The notes below the pieces were generated by a model that worked only from the letters and a program-made list of their open reading frames with translations, was not told where the DNA came from and ran no database searches. Below are positions 6,603 through 7,347 of a stretch of 7,347 nt of DNA, in pieces. The first letter of the stretch is position 1; every line of letters begins with the position of its first letter. The stretch is from JBFXDI01 sp050181295 (GTDB lineage: Bacteria; Pseudomonadota; Alphaproteobacteria; Rhizobiales; Aestuariivirgaceae). The DNA lies in NCBI GenBank assembly GCA_050181295.1, contig JBFXDI010000175.1, positions 1-7,347 of the forward strand, in the 5' to 3' direction. Made by a program: the position numbers and the translations under genes.

Positions 6603-7347
6603 GCGACACATCGACAGCATTGCCGCTATGGGCCAAGGACGAGGCGATGCCCGCGGCCGACGCGCAGCGGCAGTCGGCGATGTCGAGCACCGCGGTACTC
6701 GACAACACGCATATCGGCTCGACCATCGAGGTATCCGGGCTGACGAAGGCCTATGCCGGCACCAAGGTCGTCGACAATGCCTCCTTCGAGGTGCGGGCGG
6801 GGGAGTTCCTGACGCTGCTCGGCGCCAGCGGCTCGGGCAAGTCGACGACGCTCATGATGATCGCCGGCTTCGTGGAGCCGACCGCCGGGACGATCAGGAT
6901 CGCGGGACGCGACATCGCCGCGCTGCCGCCGGAGAAGCGCAATCTCGGGGTGGTGTTCCAGAACTACGCACTCTTTCCCCACATGAACGTCTTCGACAAT
7001 GTCGCCTTCCCGCTCAAGATGCGCGGCATCGAGCGAAGCCGGCTCGAGAAAAAGGTCATGTCGGTGCTCGAGCTCGTGGAGCTGGACAGCCGGCGGGACT
7101 CCCGCATCCCGCAGCTCTCCGGCGGTCAGCAGCAACGCGTGGCGCTCGCCCGCGCGCTGGTCTTCGAGCCGCCGGTGCTGCTCATGGACGAGCCCATGGG
7201 AGCGCTCGACCGGCGGCTCAGGGAGCAGCTGCAGCGGGAGGTCAAGCGCATCCAGCTGCGGCTCGGGCTGACGGTCATCTCGGTCACGCATGACCAGGAG
7301 GAGGCGCTCCTCATGTCGGACCGCATCGCCATCATGTCGGAAGGCCG
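6599..7347 (+). CDS. ABC transporter ATP-binding protein, PotA-like (3' end missing)
   Basis: The first 249 residues of a PotA-class importer ATPase, cut by the window edge with no stop. Motifs in order: Walker A GASGSGKST (75-83), Q-loop Gln121 in VVFQNYALFPHM, signature LSGGQQQR (173-180), Walker B VLLMDEP (193-199), D-loop GALD (201-204) and switch His231 (VTHDQEEAL). The nucleotide-binding domain is complete to just past the H-loop; the C-terminal regulatory (TOBE) domain expected in this family lies beyond the window. ATG 6599 overlaps the permease stop (ATGA), with AGGGAGG at 6582-6588 ten bases upstream. About 42 residues precede the conserved IEVSGLTKAY (43-52), longer than usual; Met17 (6647) or Met28 (6680) are alternative starts, but the coupled ATGA favours the first. 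It energises the importer by ATP hydrolysis at the inner face of the membrane. Confidence 0.93.
   Translation, partial: MSDTSTALPLWAKDEAMPAADAQRQSAMSSTAVLDNTHIGSTIEVSGLTKAYAGTKVVDNASFEVRAGEFLTLLGASGSGKSTTLMMIAGFVEPTAGTIRIAGRDIAALPPEKRNLGVVFQNYALFPHMNVFDNVAFPLKMRGIERSRLEKKVMSVLELVELDSRRDSRIPQLSGGQQQRVALARALVFEPPVLLMDEPMGALDRRLREQLQREVKRIQLRLGLTVISVTHDQEEALLMSDRIAIMSEG

Noticed and set aside
6628..7293. A 221-codon plus-strand frame, and a minus-strand one over about 6626-7291
   Set aside because: The other plus frame encodes all the ABC ATPase motifs in order; these alternatives have none.
1..7347. Mobile elements, CRISPR arrays, tRNA or rRNA genes, phage or toxin-antitoxin genes
   Set aside because: I saw no transposase motifs, regular spaced repeats, tRNA-like cloverleaf or other such signals.

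Overview
The window looks like chromosomal DNA from a high-GC proteobacterium. An alphaproteobacterium of the rhizobial or rhodobacterial kind is the best guess, based on strong third-position GC, GTG and TTG starts, AGGAG-type ribosome binding sites and a PotABCD-like transporter next to catabolic genes. This is an inference; no rRNA or other phylogenetic marker is present. All seven genes lie on the + strand and are tightly packed. The last one runs off the right edge.

Layout: positions 1-178 are a gene-free, AT-richer leader (about 43% GC over the first 120 bases). It carries a perfect 18-bp palindrome at 125-142 that looks like a repressor operator. Then come an M24 (creatinase/aminopeptidase P fold) hydrolase at 179-1360, a DAO-type FAD-dependent amine/amino-acid oxidoreductase at 1371-2660 and an M19 (renal dipeptidase fold) protein at 2751-3764. 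These are followed by a complete ABC importer of the spermidine/putrescine (PotD-PotB-PotC-PotA) class: a Tat-exported binding protein at 3830-4918, two permeases at 4972-5811 and 5808-6602, and an ATPase from 6599 to the edge. The permease and ATPase genes overlap by ATGA junctions. A strong stem-loop (4926-4957) separates the binding-protein gene from the permease genes.

Working model (inference): the importer brings in a small organic nitrogen compound, probably cationic or amide/peptide-like. The M24 and M19 enzymes hydrolyse it or its products, and the flavoprotein oxidises a C-N bond. The whole set is probably induced when a GntR-type or similar regulator leaves the palindrome. The substrate cannot be read from the sequence.

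The most unusual point is that both peptidase-fold enzymes have altered metal centres. The M24 protein has Gly in place of the first metal-binding Asp. The M19 protein lacks the HxD pair and the bridging Glu but keeps the two later His residues and the late Asp. Both may do chemistry other than classical dipeptide hydrolysis, so the cluster is a candidate for an uncharacterised catabolic pathway.
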